Source: Siderastrea radians (Eukaryota; Cnidaria; Anthozoa; Scleractinia; Rhizangiidae). Taken from it: a stretch of DNA of 64,000 bases. Positions 24,190 through 32,891 of the stretch are shown here, piece by piece; positions within the stretch are counted from its first letter, which is position 1, and each line of letters starts with the position of its first letter. A program made the translations under genes and the position numbers. Where the stretch lies: positions 6,320,001 through 6,384,000 of the forward strand of contig OZ024895.1 in NCBI GenBank assembly GCA_964017195.1, written 5' to 3'. The notes beneath the pieces are model-generated. The model did not search any database and was not told the origin of the DNA. It was given only the letters and a program-made list of their open reading frames with translations.

Positions 24190-24262
24190 ATTAGATAAAT
24201 TGAGATAAGTTGAGATAAGTTAAGATAAGTTGAGATAAGTTAAGATAAGTTTTATCTAAGCA
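24190..24262. promoter_or_regulatory. Bidirectional promoter with GAGATAAGTT repeats
   Basis: Six tandem 10-bp units (GAGATAAGTT / AAGATAAGTT) occupy the spacer between the divergent ATPase and coiled-coil genes. TTATCTAA-type motifs face outward on both sides immediately before the two start codons. Confidence 0.7.
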
Positions 24263-24268
24263 ATATAT

Positions 24269-25390
24269 ATGGACATTGAAAGAATGATGAAAATATCACA
24301 GGCTAAAATTAATGCCGGTAAACAAGTCAGAAATGTAAGAAACACGCTGAAAGAATTCAAACATGGATTACAAGATGTTCAAGAGGAATTATCTGAGGTG
24401 TATAAGCCGATTGTTAAAGCACAAGAGGATGTCAAACAAACGATTGACGAGAAACAGGACAAAATGCTTGAACAGTTACAGAAAAACCAAAAAGCATTAA
24501 CATCAGGGCTAGAAGATCTTCTAATGAAACAGGAACTACCTGATGAACAACCACAAGAAGTAACCAAACTTCCTATTGGTTATGACCCAGAAATATTGAA
24601 ACCTGAATTTAAGTCTAATATTGATGCTGGTTTTGATAAAGATGAAATACTAAAATTAACCAAATATAAATTATATCCTCCCAGCGATGTATTGAAAGCT
24701 TCGGTTGATGGAACCCTGGACATTAATGAATACGATGCAAATCTTGGTAAAAAAATAAAAAACCTAGGTATACGGAAGGGTCAGTTATCTACTACCAAAA
24801 AAAATCGATTAAAAAATAAAGGCAAAATTGATGCATTAAACGAAGAAATTAAGTTATTACAAAAATACAGAGATAGAATTAAAATTATACCTGAAGGTAA
24901 AAAGACCATTGGAACAGGTTATACACAACCAAAACGGAATGCTTACAAAATATCATCTGGTGGAAAATATGGTAATCTGATCATCGATGTTCCAAAATTA
25001 ATGGGTCAATTACATTTAATAGCGACAAAAAACAATGAAAAAGTACTTGACAAGAAGGTTGATTTTGACACTCTTGATCTGCTGACAAAGAGATTCAACA
25101 GTAAAAAGAAGTACAGTGACCTGTCAAAGATGGTTTTCAATCAATTGAATAAACTCGATGAGTTACCTATCCACAGAACTTCTAAAAAATTCTCTAAACT
25201 AGGGTCTGGAGTAGTCTATTATAACGATACCAATGATCTCATCGATCGGATGGAATTACTTGGTGGGTCAATAATGGCAGGTAATGATGGTGCAAAGAGT
25301 GAATTTTCCGAGATAGCGCATAAATTGTTTCAACTTGGTATGATTGATACCGGAAAGCTAAATGATCTCTTGCAAGCTTATGTTATCTAA
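24269..25390 (+). CDS. Coiled-coil Polinton protein, unknown function
   Basis: 373 residues. Residues 1-95 are strongly charged heptad-rich helix (KQVRNVRNTLKEFKHGL and following), predicted to form a coiled coil. The middle is Lys/Asn-rich, and the C-terminal third (from about residue 230) appears globular, with KKYSDLSKMVFNQLNK. Start ATG follows TTATCTAAGCAATATAT. It heads the rightward virion-gene run, 18 bp before the penton-like gene. Polintons often carry a conserved protein of this size at this place, but I cannot name its role; a minor virion or scaffold component is plausible. Confidence 0.65.
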   Translation: MDIERMMKISQAKINAGKQVRNVRNTLKEFKHGLQDVQEELSEVYKPIVKAQEDVKQTIDEKQDKMLEQLQKNQKALTSGLEDLLMKQELPDEQPQEVTKLPIGYDPEILKPEFKSNIDAGFDKDEILKLTKYKLYPPSDVLKASVDGTLDINEYDANLGKKIKNLGIRKGQLSTTKKNRLKNKGKIDALNEEIKLLQKYRDRIKIIPEGKKTIGTGYTQPKRNAYKISSGGKYGNLIIDVPKLMGQLHLIATKNNEKVLDKKVDFDTLDLLTKRFNSKKKYSDLSKMVFNQLNKLDELPIHRTSKKFSKLGSGVVYYNDTNDLIDRMELLGGSIMAGNDGAKSEFSEIAHKLFQLGMIDTGKLNDLLQAYVI

Positions 25391-25408
25391 TCTAATCTAA
25401 ATATATAT

Positions 25409-26129
25409 ATGCAAGAACGAGCAATTAATATTTCTTCAATTAACAGGCAAAAAATAGGACGATCTCGTCCAGAGGATTTTACAATCAAATTTGACCCCGT
25501 CATGCATCTGGATACTGAGATGCATCATGAATTAGCAGTAGATCGAGTATCAATGACGTACTCATGGCATAACATCAATGCTGAATATGGTAACAATTCA
25601 ATTAAATATTCGAAAGATAATGGAACTAGTTGGAAAACAATCACTTTTGTTGATGGTATGTATTCATATGACGATTTGAGTGATTATATCAACCAGATTA
25701 TTACAGATAACGATGATCAACCAAGTAATAATCGAGTTGGGGTGAAGATTTATTTTGTCTTGACAAGTTATCGGGTTGTTGTTCAACTTGGTAATCAGTG
25801 GCAATTAGATATACGGAATTCAACATTCGGTGATTTAATTGGTTTTAACAACAACAAGTTATAGCACTAAATTACCAAATATAACAAATTCTGTAGACTC
25901 TCTTCATGTAAATTGTGATATTGTAACCGACAGTATAACAGACGGTCGTTATAGCAACACTTTAGCTATGATACCAACCGACAATCTCGCAAGAAGCTAC
26001 CCATTTACATTCGAACCTAAAAGGGCTCTTTTCAGTCCAGTTTCAAAAACTATAATCTCTGAAATGCGTATCACAGTCACTGATTCTCAAGGTAGACCCA
26101 TTAATTTGAATGGCATCGATTGCACATGA
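25409..26129 (+). pseudogene. Penton-like minor capsid protein, frameshifted
   Basis: Two overlapping frames together look like one gene. The first (25409-25864, 151 codons) starts MQERAINISSINRQKIGRSR and ends shortly after FGDLIGFNNN. The second (open to 26129) continues with ITNSVDSLHVNCDIVTD and EPKRALFSPVSKTI. The break lies in the AACAACAACAAG tract at about 25848-25860, where a one-base change suffices. Beta-rich composition, length of about 240 residues when both parts are counted, and position before the major capsid gene match the Polinton single-jelly-roll penton. TCTAATCTAATCTAAATATAT precedes the ATG. Because penton would be essential, this copy is probably not capsid-competent unless the shift is programmed; no canonical slippery heptamer is visible. 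Confidence 0.75.
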
Positions 26130-26169
26130 GTTTAATCATGCGATCAAGTTTTATCTAATATATTGATAT

Positions 26170-26553
26170 ATGGCACGCCAAAGTGAATTAAAGAGAAGAT
26201 ACGATCCAGAAATTGGCAGATATGTAAAAAAACATATTCATTCTGGAGAAATACACGGTGAAGGATTAATGGATATTTTCAAATCAGTTGGAAGCAAGCT
26301 ATTTGGTAAAACAGCTAAGGAAATAGCTAAAAAAGCAGCTACCACTGCAGCAACAAAAGCAGCAACAAAAACAGGGGAACATCTTGGTAATAAAGCAGGA
26401 GATAGAATCATTCAATTGCTAAGCAAAAAACAACCAGAACAACAAACTGTTCAACAAACTATTAGTAAAGCTACTGAAAGACCATTGACTGATTTTGAAA
26501 TTGCTCAGAGAGTCAATCAACTAATTTCAGGAGGTAAAATAAGGAAGATGTAA
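26170..26553 (+). CDS. Small basic, Ala/Lys-rich virion core protein
   Basis: 127 residues. A basic N-terminus (ARQSELKRRYDPEIGRYVKK) is followed by GEG and an amphipathic Ala/Lys helix (AKKAATTAATKAATKTG), then a Gln-rich linker and a terminus with LISGGK. Small basic core proteins with amphipathic helices and Gly-Gly cleavage sites are known from adenoviruses and adintoviruses (pX/pVI-type). Promoter motif TTATCTAATATATTGATAT precedes the ATG. It lies between the penton-like and major capsid genes, as expected for a virion component. Membrane activity or DNA condensation is inferred. Confidence 0.6.
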   Translation: MARQSELKRRYDPEIGRYVKKHIHSGEIHGEGLMDIFKSVGSKLFGKTAKEIAKKAATTAATKAATKTGEHLGNKAGDRIIQLLSKKQPEQQTVQQTISKATERPLTDFEIAQRVNQLISGGKIRKM

Positions 26554-26574
26554 AATTATCTAATCTAATGATAT

Positions 26575-27801
26575 ATGGAATCTTATAGAAACCCTAAACT
26601 TGTAGAGAGGTTTGAAGATGTTATTTTCGAACTAGAAACACCACTGAATACAGTAGTTGCAAACACTCGTTCTCAAAAGAAAGACGGATATCGTTTCGTT
26701 GTCGATAATTCAGGAGAAGTGACTCCTTTTGACTGGTATAATGCACGTCTCGGAATTAGTTTCAAAGTGAACAAATTGGCAGATGGTGCAAACATCGGTG
26801 AAAATGACCATAATGGCATCGTCAATAGTATTCATACTTTCATAAAGAATTTTGATGTCAAGATGAATGGTAAGAAAGTGTACGATTGCAACGACGCCAA
26901 TCACTGTGTCAATATAAAGAATCTTCTAGAATATTCTCCAGGTTATGCACAATCGACTGCGACTAACGAGTTCTTTCATTTAGATACCCATAGGGCAGCT
27001 GAAGAACGCCCAGCTCAGGCTGCTTATAACAAAGGATTTGCTGAAAGGAAACTGCTTCTGGGAGCGTCTGTTGTAGTCACAAGAGAATTGCCTCTTAATA
27101 GATATTCGTTTTTTGAAGCTCTTGAAAGAAATCTACTGCCATCAGGTCGATTGGAATTGAACATTGAATTTGAATCTGATGCTAATTTGATCTGGCAGGC
27201 AGCTGAAGATTGTAGAGTCGTGCTGACAAAGCTGCAACTGATCGTACCACGAATCACATTTAACAGTGAAGGACAAAGCCTATATATGAGCAAATTTCTG
27301 AAACCGTACAAATGGGTATACCTCCGTGAAAACATTGAGAGAAGTAATTCAACAACACAGAGAGCTGGTCATTTCAAGATATCCAGTGGGATTTCAAAGC
27401 CACGGCATGTTTTTGTTTTCATAATCAACGACGCCGATATTAATGTACAGACGAGCAACCCATTTCTATATAACACCTTCTCAGTGAGTACAGATCCCAG
27501 GACTCTTCAGAATTGTCATCTTGAAGTGGGAAACGGGCAAGAATATCCCGAGATTCATTATACCCCCTCAACAGACCTGAGTCGTGTATACAGAGATGTT
27601 TTGAAATACGTTCACAAGAACTCAGAATATAGTGAGGCATCACTTCTTAATATATCCAATTTCCAGACACTGTTTCCCTTTCTGTATTTTGATCTAACTA
27701 AGCAGAAAGCAGATATTCGAGACGGTACAACAAAACTAACTTTCCGTTATGAACAGGAAGCCGAACTGGTTCAACAGAATGGTAAACTGCTTTTCCGATA
27801 A
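26575..27801 (+). CDS. Major capsid protein (double jelly-roll)
   Basis: 408 residues, intact. Beta-rich throughout without Cys clusters. Segments ETPLNTVVANTRSQKK, LLPSGRLELNIEFESD and KPRHVFVFIINDADIN (central) are typical of Polinton/adintovirus hexon-like capsid proteins as I know them. It would form pseudo-hexameric trimers of an icosahedral shell. The ATG follows TTATCTAATCTAATGATAT, one of the clearest copies of the virion-gene motif. It is flanked by core protein genes on both sides. No frameshift or stop, in contrast to its penton-like partner. Confidence 0.92.
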   Translation: MESYRNPKLVERFEDVIFELETPLNTVVANTRSQKKDGYRFVVDNSGEVTPFDWYNARLGISFKVNKLADGANIGENDHNGIVNSIHTFIKNFDVKMNGKKVYDCNDANHCVNIKNLLEYSPGYAQSTATNEFFHLDTHRAAEERPAQAAYNKGFAERKLLLGASVVVTRELPLNRYSFFEALERNLLPSGRLELNIEFESDANLIWQAAEDCRVVLTKLQLIVPRITFNSEGQSLYMSKFLKPYKWVYLRENIERSNSTTQRAGHFKISSGISKPRHVFVFIINDADINVQTSNPFLYNTFSVSTDPRTLQNCHLEVGNGQEYPEIHYTPSTDLSRVYRDVLKYVHKNSEYSEASLLNISNFQTLFPFLYFDLTKQKADIRDGTTKLTFRYEQEAELVQQNGKLLFR

Positions 27802-27802
27802 A

Positions 27803-27882
27803 TGAACAAAAACTATTTAATCTAACAAAAACTATTTAATCTAACAAAAACTATTTAATCTAAACATATATCATATACAAGT
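27803..27882 (+). promoter_or_regulatory. Triple AAAACTATTTAATCTAAC repeat before the core/protease gene
   Basis: Three tandem 18-bp copies of ACAAAAACTATTTAATCT(A) lie at about 27806-27864, followed by AACATATATCATATACAAGTT and the ATG at 27884. Each contains the TAATCTAA core shared with other virion-gene promoters of the element. Confidence 0.7.
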
Positions 27883-27883
27883 T

Positions 27884-29482
27884 ATGTCATATGTTAAATA
27901 TGGAGTAAAATTATCTGCTGGACAGAAAGAAAAACTAGCAAAAGCTTTGTCAAATAAATCAGCGATAACTATACGATTGACAAAAAGTGATTTGACTGGT
28001 CATGATGAATTGATGCTAACCAGAACACAATTGAAACGTATACAAAAAGCCATGAAAAATAAATCCGGAGTTGATTTGAAAATTAGTAAAACTCAGATCA
28101 GGCATTTAGTACAGCATGGCGGTTCTCTATGGAGTTCATTATTGACACTTGGTGCGAAAGCCCTTCCTTATGCAACAAAGGCTGCTACGAAAGCTTTACC
28201 GGCTTTAGCTACTGGTGCTCTGTCTGGATTAGCATCGCTAGGTGTTGACAAGATATTTGGAAAGGGTCAAACAGGTGGTTTTTTGATTCCACAAAACAAA
28301 ATTGATCAACTTATCAAACACAAGGATCTATTAACAAAAAAACAGAAAGAACAAATTGTATCAGCTCTTCACACTGGAGGTCGACTCGTTGTTAAGCCTT
28401 CAAAAAAACAGGCTGGTGGATTTCTTGGAACATTGCTTGCAAGCATCGGTGTTCCACTGTTGTTGAATGCTTTAACAGGAAAGGGATTACAAGTTGACAA
28501 ACGAGGATCAAGAGGAGTAGCAAATGTATATGTACCAAAAACAGGGCAGCCGGGAAGGGGATTGCAGGTTGACAAACATGGATTAACAGGATCTGTTCCT
28601 ATCTATGTTCCATCGCATTATAGATCACCTCCATTTATTGGTTCATGGAAAAATCCTATCGGGATGGGTGTCAAAAAAAAAAAGAACATCAAAAAAAAAG
28701 GGCAAGGGTCTGCTTCTCGGAAAAAACAGTCCATTCAACGGAATCCCATTGCTAGGAGCAATTCTGTAAAATTCGTGAACAAACCATTGAGTAATTTCGA
28801 TTTATTGAATTGGGTTGAAAAATTGGGAATAAAACATTTTAGAGGTGTGTATTCGAGAGATAATCTTCCTGAAAATATCAATGAAAAAGAATGTGGTATA
28901 ATCAATTTGGATTCACAAATAGGACCTGGAACACATTGGGTAGCATACAGAAATATTGACGATTTCGCATGTGAATACTTTGACTCTTTTGGGTTAATAA
29001 TGCCAAATGAAGTAATGAAATATCTTTCAACAAGTGGAAAACAAATATTTTATTCTGGAGATGAGATCCAAGAGAGAGATAGTGTTTTATGTGGATATTG
29101 GGCCTTGTACTATTTATCGAAAAGACAAAAGGGTGTCCCTATGATTAACGTCATACATAATGCAAATTTCGATATGAATGATCACACAGTCAATCATCGT
29201 TTTATAATCAATTACTTCAAAAAACAGCATGGTGGTGAAAATCCGTTTAGTAAACCACTTGAAGCATCAAAATGGGCTGAGAAAATAGTCAGGAAAGTAA
29301 TTCCATCAACAGACCACGTATTTGACAGATATTGGAGTGGTGATATTTTGAAACGTGCTTTTAATAATAAAACAGGTATAACAAGCAAGAAATTCTGGAC
29401 TAAACCAAAGAAGGGTACTGTCATGCGATTGGTGAAAAATCCAAAAACTGGTAAATATGAAAACGTATATATTGAACCTTAA
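27884..29482 (+). CDS. Core protein joined in frame to adenain-like cysteine protease
   Basis: 532 residues. Part one (1-265) is a basic core-type protein with repeated Gly-Gly sites (VQHGGSL, GQTGGFL, LHTGGRL, KQAGGFL), a hydrophobic Ala/Leu-rich segment (about 78-125) and two GLQVDK repeats. Part two (from about 297, SNFDLLNW) is an adenain/Ulp1-type protease: His in GPGTHWVAY, Asp in CEYFDSFG, Gln in EIQERDS and Cys in VLCGYWALYY. Such proteases mature virion proteins at Gly-Gly sites. The two parts meet at A runs of 11 (28673-28683) and 9 (28691-28699). In the +1 frame the core protein would continue as a Leu/Gly-rich tail to a stop at 28767, so the join may be a slippage or indel product. 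The C-terminus beyond 455 is basic. Confidence 0.85.
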   Translation: MSYVKYGVKLSAGQKEKLAKALSNKSAITIRLTKSDLTGHDELMLTRTQLKRIQKAMKNKSGVDLKISKTQIRHLVQHGGSLWSSLLTLGAKALPYATKAATKALPALATGALSGLASLGVDKIFGKGQTGGFLIPQNKIDQLIKHKDLLTKKQKEQIVSALHTGGRLVVKPSKKQAGGFLGTLLASIGVPLLLNALTGKGLQVDKRGSRGVANVYVPKTGQPGRGLQVDKHGLTGSVPIYVPSHYRSPPFIGSWKNPIGMGVKKKKNIKKKGQGSASRKKQSIQRNPIARSNSVKFVNKPLSNFDLLNWVEKLGIKHFRGVYSRDNLPENINEKECGIINLDSQIGPGTHWVAYRNIDDFACEYFDSFGLIMPNEVMKYLSTSGKQIFYSGDEIQERDSVLCGYWALYYLSKRQKGVPMINVIHNANFDMNDHTVNHRFIINYFKKQHGGENPFSKPLEASKWAEKIVRKVIPSTDHVFDRYWSGDILKRAFNNKTGITSKKFWTKPKKGTVMRLVKNPKTGKYENVYIEP

Positions 29483-29503
29483 TCTAATCTAATCATATTA
29501 TAT

Positions 29504-30360
29504 ATGAAATCATATTGCGTGAAACAAAAAAAGGTAACAGAATGTGTACCTGGGAGTGAACGACATGTTAAGGCTAAAAATGGGAGGCTTATGCTTAAAT
29601 GCAAATGCTCTGAATGTGGAATCACTAAGACGAAATTCGTTAAACAGGCGGGAAACGGGTTGGCCCGTCGAAAGGGGCGGGCGTACTAGATACAGTAGCA
29701 TCGACTGGTGCTGATTTATTGATTCACCACGGTATTCCTTGGCTTGGAAAAAAGGCAGTTGAAATGGGAAGATATTATGGATCAGAAGCCTTGAGAAACC
29801 CAAAACTGCAGAAAAAGGCTATCGATTAGGCTCTGGATAAGTTGAATCCAATGATTCAGAATGTTGGAAGTCAAGCTCTTGATCAATTATCAACCAAAAT
29901 CAGACCAAATAGAAAGTATAAAACCGACAGAAAGGATCTTGATGGTGGAAGTTTAGATATCCATAAAGCCATTGGAAGGCTACCCAAACCAAAATCAGGC
30001 TGGACTTTACCTGGTCATAAATACACTGGGCCTTACAACGATCTTGAAAACCAAGTAAAATATAATCCAGTTACTGGTGAGATATTGGAAATCTACGATA
30101 AACCAACTGGTAAAACGGATGCAATAGCAATGCAACACGACGTCGATTATTCGGTTTGTAAGGATGACAAAAAATGCAAGAATAAAGCTGATAGAAAAAT
30201 GGTTAAGGCTCTAGACAGTGTGCCTTACAATGAAAGACAATGGGGGCATTGGCTGGCTAGAAATATGATTAACACGAAGCAGAAACTAGGTCTCGGTGTA
30301 AAACAAAGGAAGACAAAAAACGGGAAAGGCCGTCGAGTGAAAACTGGCAAAAAGAATTAG
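29504..30360 (+). pseudogene. Minor capsid protein with phospholipase A2 domain, broken
   Basis: One gene in three pieces. The first piece (29504-29689, 61 codons) has CKCSECGITKTKF, a zinc-binding-like Cys cluster. The frame then shifts within about 29645-29690, reads on in another frame (ADLLIHHGIPW, GRYYGSEALRN), meets TAG at 29827-29829, and continues to 30360. The last part holds a parvovirus-type PLA2 domain: calcium loop YTGPYNDLE and catalytic QHDVDYSVC. In parvoviruses this domain lets virions leave endosomes; it is a known feature of adintovirus/Polinton minor capsid proteins. The promoter motif TAATCTAATCTAATCATATTATAT precedes the first ATG. Two separate lesions suggest this gene is dead in this copy. 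Confidence 0.8.
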
Positions 30361-31277
30361 CTGATGAATTACACAAACCCATAAAACGAAATTTTACTCG
30401 ACGGCGTGTTATTGTAAATCATATTGACGAAATATGGTGCTCTGATCTTGTTGAGATGCAACAGTTTAGTCGATGGAACGCTGGCTACAGATATCTTCTT
30501 ATGGTTTTAGATGTGTTTAGTAAATACGGTTGGATCGTTCCATTAAAAGACAAAAAAGGTGAAACTGTAACTCAAGCATTCAAAACAATATTCAAAGAGG
30601 GGCGTAAACCACAATATCTTTGGACTGATAAAGGTAAAGAGTATTACAATAAAAATATGAAGAAGCTTTTGGAAAAGAATGGTATAACACTATACTCAAC
30701 CGAAAATGAAGAGAAAAGTAGCGTATGCGAACGATGGAATCGAACAATCAAGTCCAAAATGTGGAAGCAGTTCACTGTTCAAGGTAATACACAGTATTTA
30801 GACATGCTACCCAAATTAGTGAAACAGTATAACAACACCAGACATTCAAGTATTAAAATGACACCTGTAGAAGCCAGTAAAAAGAAGAATGAAGGGACTG
30901 TTTACTTTAATCTGTATGGTAATTTGGAGCAAGTATCATCTAAACCGAAATTCAAAATAGGTGATAAGGTTAGAATAAGTAAGTATAAACGGAATGTGTT
31001 TGATAAGGGCTATGCACCAAATTGGTCTGAGGAAGTTTTTATAGTTGATAAAATCCAATATACAAATCCAATAACTTACAAACTAAAGGATCTCAGAGGT
31101 GAAGACATTCAAGGGAGTTTTTATGAACCTGAATTATTAAAAGCAAAACAAGAGGTATTCAGAATTGATAAAGTCATTCGGAGAGATTATAAAAAGAAAC
31201 AAGCTTTAGTGAAATGGAAAGGATATAGTGATGACTTTAATAGTTGGATATCATTCAAGGACTTAAGAGATATATAA
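30270..31277 (+). CDS. Retrovirus-like integrase with C-terminal chromodomain
   Basis: The first in-frame ATG is 30456, but the frame is open from 30270, and the first catalytic Asp (IWCSDLVEM) lies just before that ATG, so the real product must begin upstream. The second Asp is in LWTDKGKEYY and the Glu in SVCERWNRT (33 residues between them by my count). The C-terminus carries a chromodomain (FRIDKVIRRDYKKKQALVKW and KGYSDDFNSW). Integrase inserts the linear element with a 6-bp stagger, matching the CATATT duplication. The 5' part overlaps the PLA2 gene in a different frame, with no ATG before 30456, so it may have lost its start, use a frameshift, or start at a non-ATG codon. Confidence 0.9.
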
Positions 31278-31282
31278 AATAG
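31237..31282. repeat. Direct repeat of the integrase 3' end, copy 1
   Basis: AGTTGGATATCATTCAAGG followed by ACTTAAGAGATATATAAA here encodes the last chromodomain residues. A near-identical copy (three mismatches over about 44 bp) is at 31864-31909, so the gene between them lies inside a duplication. Confidence 0.8.
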
Positions 31283-31299
31283 TATAATTATATATATAT

Positions 31300-31863
31300 A
31301 TGGATACTGAAATACAACAGTGGTATTGCGAAGTCTGTAAGAAATATAGTTTGAAGAGAAAAGACAAACATCTTCTCACTAGAATTCATAAAATCAATAA
31401 AGCACGTCTGGATCGTAAGGAGGCTTATGAAGATTATATGATGCGTCGATATTATATATTGATGGAAAATACTGGATTTAGGCCTTTTTCGAAGTACTTG
31501 GAAAGAAGTGCGCTAGTCTATAGAATAATTAAAAAAGATTTTGAACTATTTTACAAAGACGAACATAAATATATTCATTACGATACTGATTCCGATTCTG
31601 ATTCAGACTCTGATTCCGATACTGATTCCGATTCTGATTCAGATGATGAAGATACTGATTACGAAGATGAAATTCATAAAAATAATCAAGCACGTCTGGA
31701 TCGTAAGAATGCTTATGAAGATTATGTAAAACGTCGATATGATGTATTGATGGAAAATGAAAATGATGAATATATGGGTTTGTCGAAGCGCTTGGAAAAA
31801 AGTGCGCGAGTCTATAGACTAATTAAAAAAGAATTTAATCGAAATTACAAAGTTACTGAATGA
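31300..31863 (+). CDS. Zinc-finger protein with Asp/Ser repeat and internal duplication
   Basis: 187 residues. The N-terminus has a C2H2-like finger (WYCEVCKKY..., with H at HLLTRIH). Two copies of a module of about 60 residues (KARLDRKEAYEDYMMRRY and QARLDRKNAYEDYVKRRY) flank a low-complexity Asp/Ser run (residues 98-118). The module arose by tandem duplication inside the gene. The finger resembles that of the small protein at 32892, so they are paralogues. Start follows AATAGTATAATTATATATAT. The role is unknown; DNA binding is suggested by the finger. Confidence 0.6.
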   Translation: MDTEIQQWYCEVCKKYSLKRKDKHLLTRIHKINKARLDRKEAYEDYMMRRYYILMENTGFRPFSKYLERSALVYRIIKKDFELFYKDEHKYIHYDTDSDSDSDSDSDTDSDSDSDDEDTDYEDEIHKNNQARLDRKNAYEDYVKRRYDVLMENENDEYMGLSKRLEKSARVYRLIKKEFNRNYKVTE

Positions 31864-32045
31864 ATTTAACAGTTGGATACCGTTCAAGGACTTAAGAGAT
31901 ATATAAAGTGTTTTAAAGATAATTATCTAACATATATTATATCAATCGATACAGTATATGCTGTTATTGCTGCTAATGGTAGCCAAAAATATCATTGTTT
32001 CTGGCTATCTTATTTAAACAGAAAATAATATATAGCATTAATACA
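31864..32045. other. Duplicated integrase tail and possible 19-residue ORF
   Basis: The first 46 bp repeat the integrase 3' end. A TTATCTAACATATATTATAT motif at about 31922 then precedes a tiny frame at 31958-32017 (MLLLLLMVAKN...). The TCTAA motif is of the virion-gene type, but a coding role for 19 residues is weakly supported. Confidence 0.35.
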
Positions 32046-32050
32046 TACAT

Positions 32051-32863
32051 ATGGAAATTTTCACTTACGAAGGGAAAAAACTGAATATTATCAAAAAGGA
32101 TGATGATATTTGGTTTCGTGGTAAAACAGTTGCTAGCATTTTGGGATATGAAGATACAAAGAAAGCGATTTTCAAACATGTTGATGAAGAAGATAAATGT
32201 TCACTTAAGAGGCTCAAATCCAAGGGGGACGATTCGTCCCCTTTAACACGGAACACCAGAAACACGATTTATATAAATGAATCTGGATTGTACAGCCTAA
32301 TATTGAGATCAAAAATGGATAAAGCTAAAGATTTCCAACGATGGGTTACTAAGGAAGTTTTGCCATCAATCAGAAAAACCGGTAAGTATGAATTCAACAA
32401 CAGGCCATACAAAATGCTGACATTCAATATCAACACAGAATATGATTTACATAAAAAGGTAGTCAACTTTATTAGAAACAATTATCCTAAAGCAATCCTA
32501 ATCCCAACATTAGGTGAAAACCAAATTAATGGTAACATGAGAATAAAATCATACAACATGGGTTATCAGAAGGGAGCTTGTGATCTATTCATTGGAAATA
32601 TGCATTTGAAGTACTCAGGTTTTGCAATCGAATTTAAAACACCAACTGGTTATGGAAAGCTTTCAGAAGAACAGGAGATGATGCTACAAGAGTACGAAAA
32701 CAACAATTACAAAATATTAGTCAGCAACGATTATGATGAAATCATTAAAGAAATCATACTTTATTTCCAGGGTGTAAGAATCAAATGCAAACATTGTTCC
32801 AGAAAATTCAAGTCAACAGAAACATTAAGCAATCATTTGAAATTCATACACAAACACTTATAA
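32051..32863 (+). CDS. BRO-N / PD-(D/E)XK nuclease / C2H2 finger fusion protein
   Basis: 270 residues. Residues 1-115 form a BRO-N-type antirepressor domain (DDDIWFRGKTVASILGYED, INESGLYSLILRS, QRWVTKEVLPSIRKTGKYEF). Residues 130-238 look like a VRR-NUC/PD-(D/E)XK nuclease: GACDLFIG, then FAIEFKTPTGYGKLSEEQ and a YKILVSNDYDE end. Residues 243-268 are a C2H2 finger (CKHCSRKFKS...HLKFIH). BRO-N proteins bind DNA and are common in large DNA viruses of insects and protists; the nuclease may process replication or repair intermediates. It follows AAAATAATATATAGCATTAATACATACAT, the non-virion promoter class. The frame is intact. Confidence 0.75.
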   Translation: MEIFTYEGKKLNIIKKDDDIWFRGKTVASILGYEDTKKAIFKHVDEEDKCSLKRLKSKGDDSSPLTRNTRNTIYINESGLYSLILRSKMDKAKDFQRWVTKEVLPSIRKTGKYEFNNRPYKMLTFNINTEYDLHKKVVNFIRNNYPKAILIPTLGENQINGNMRIKSYNMGYQKGACDLFIGNMHLKYSGFAIEFKTPTGYGKLSEEQEMMLQEYENNNYKILVSNDYDEIIKEIILYFQGVRIKCKHCSRKFKSTETLSNHLKFIHKHL

Positions 32864-32891
32864 AGAGAAAAATAATATATAGATTATATAT

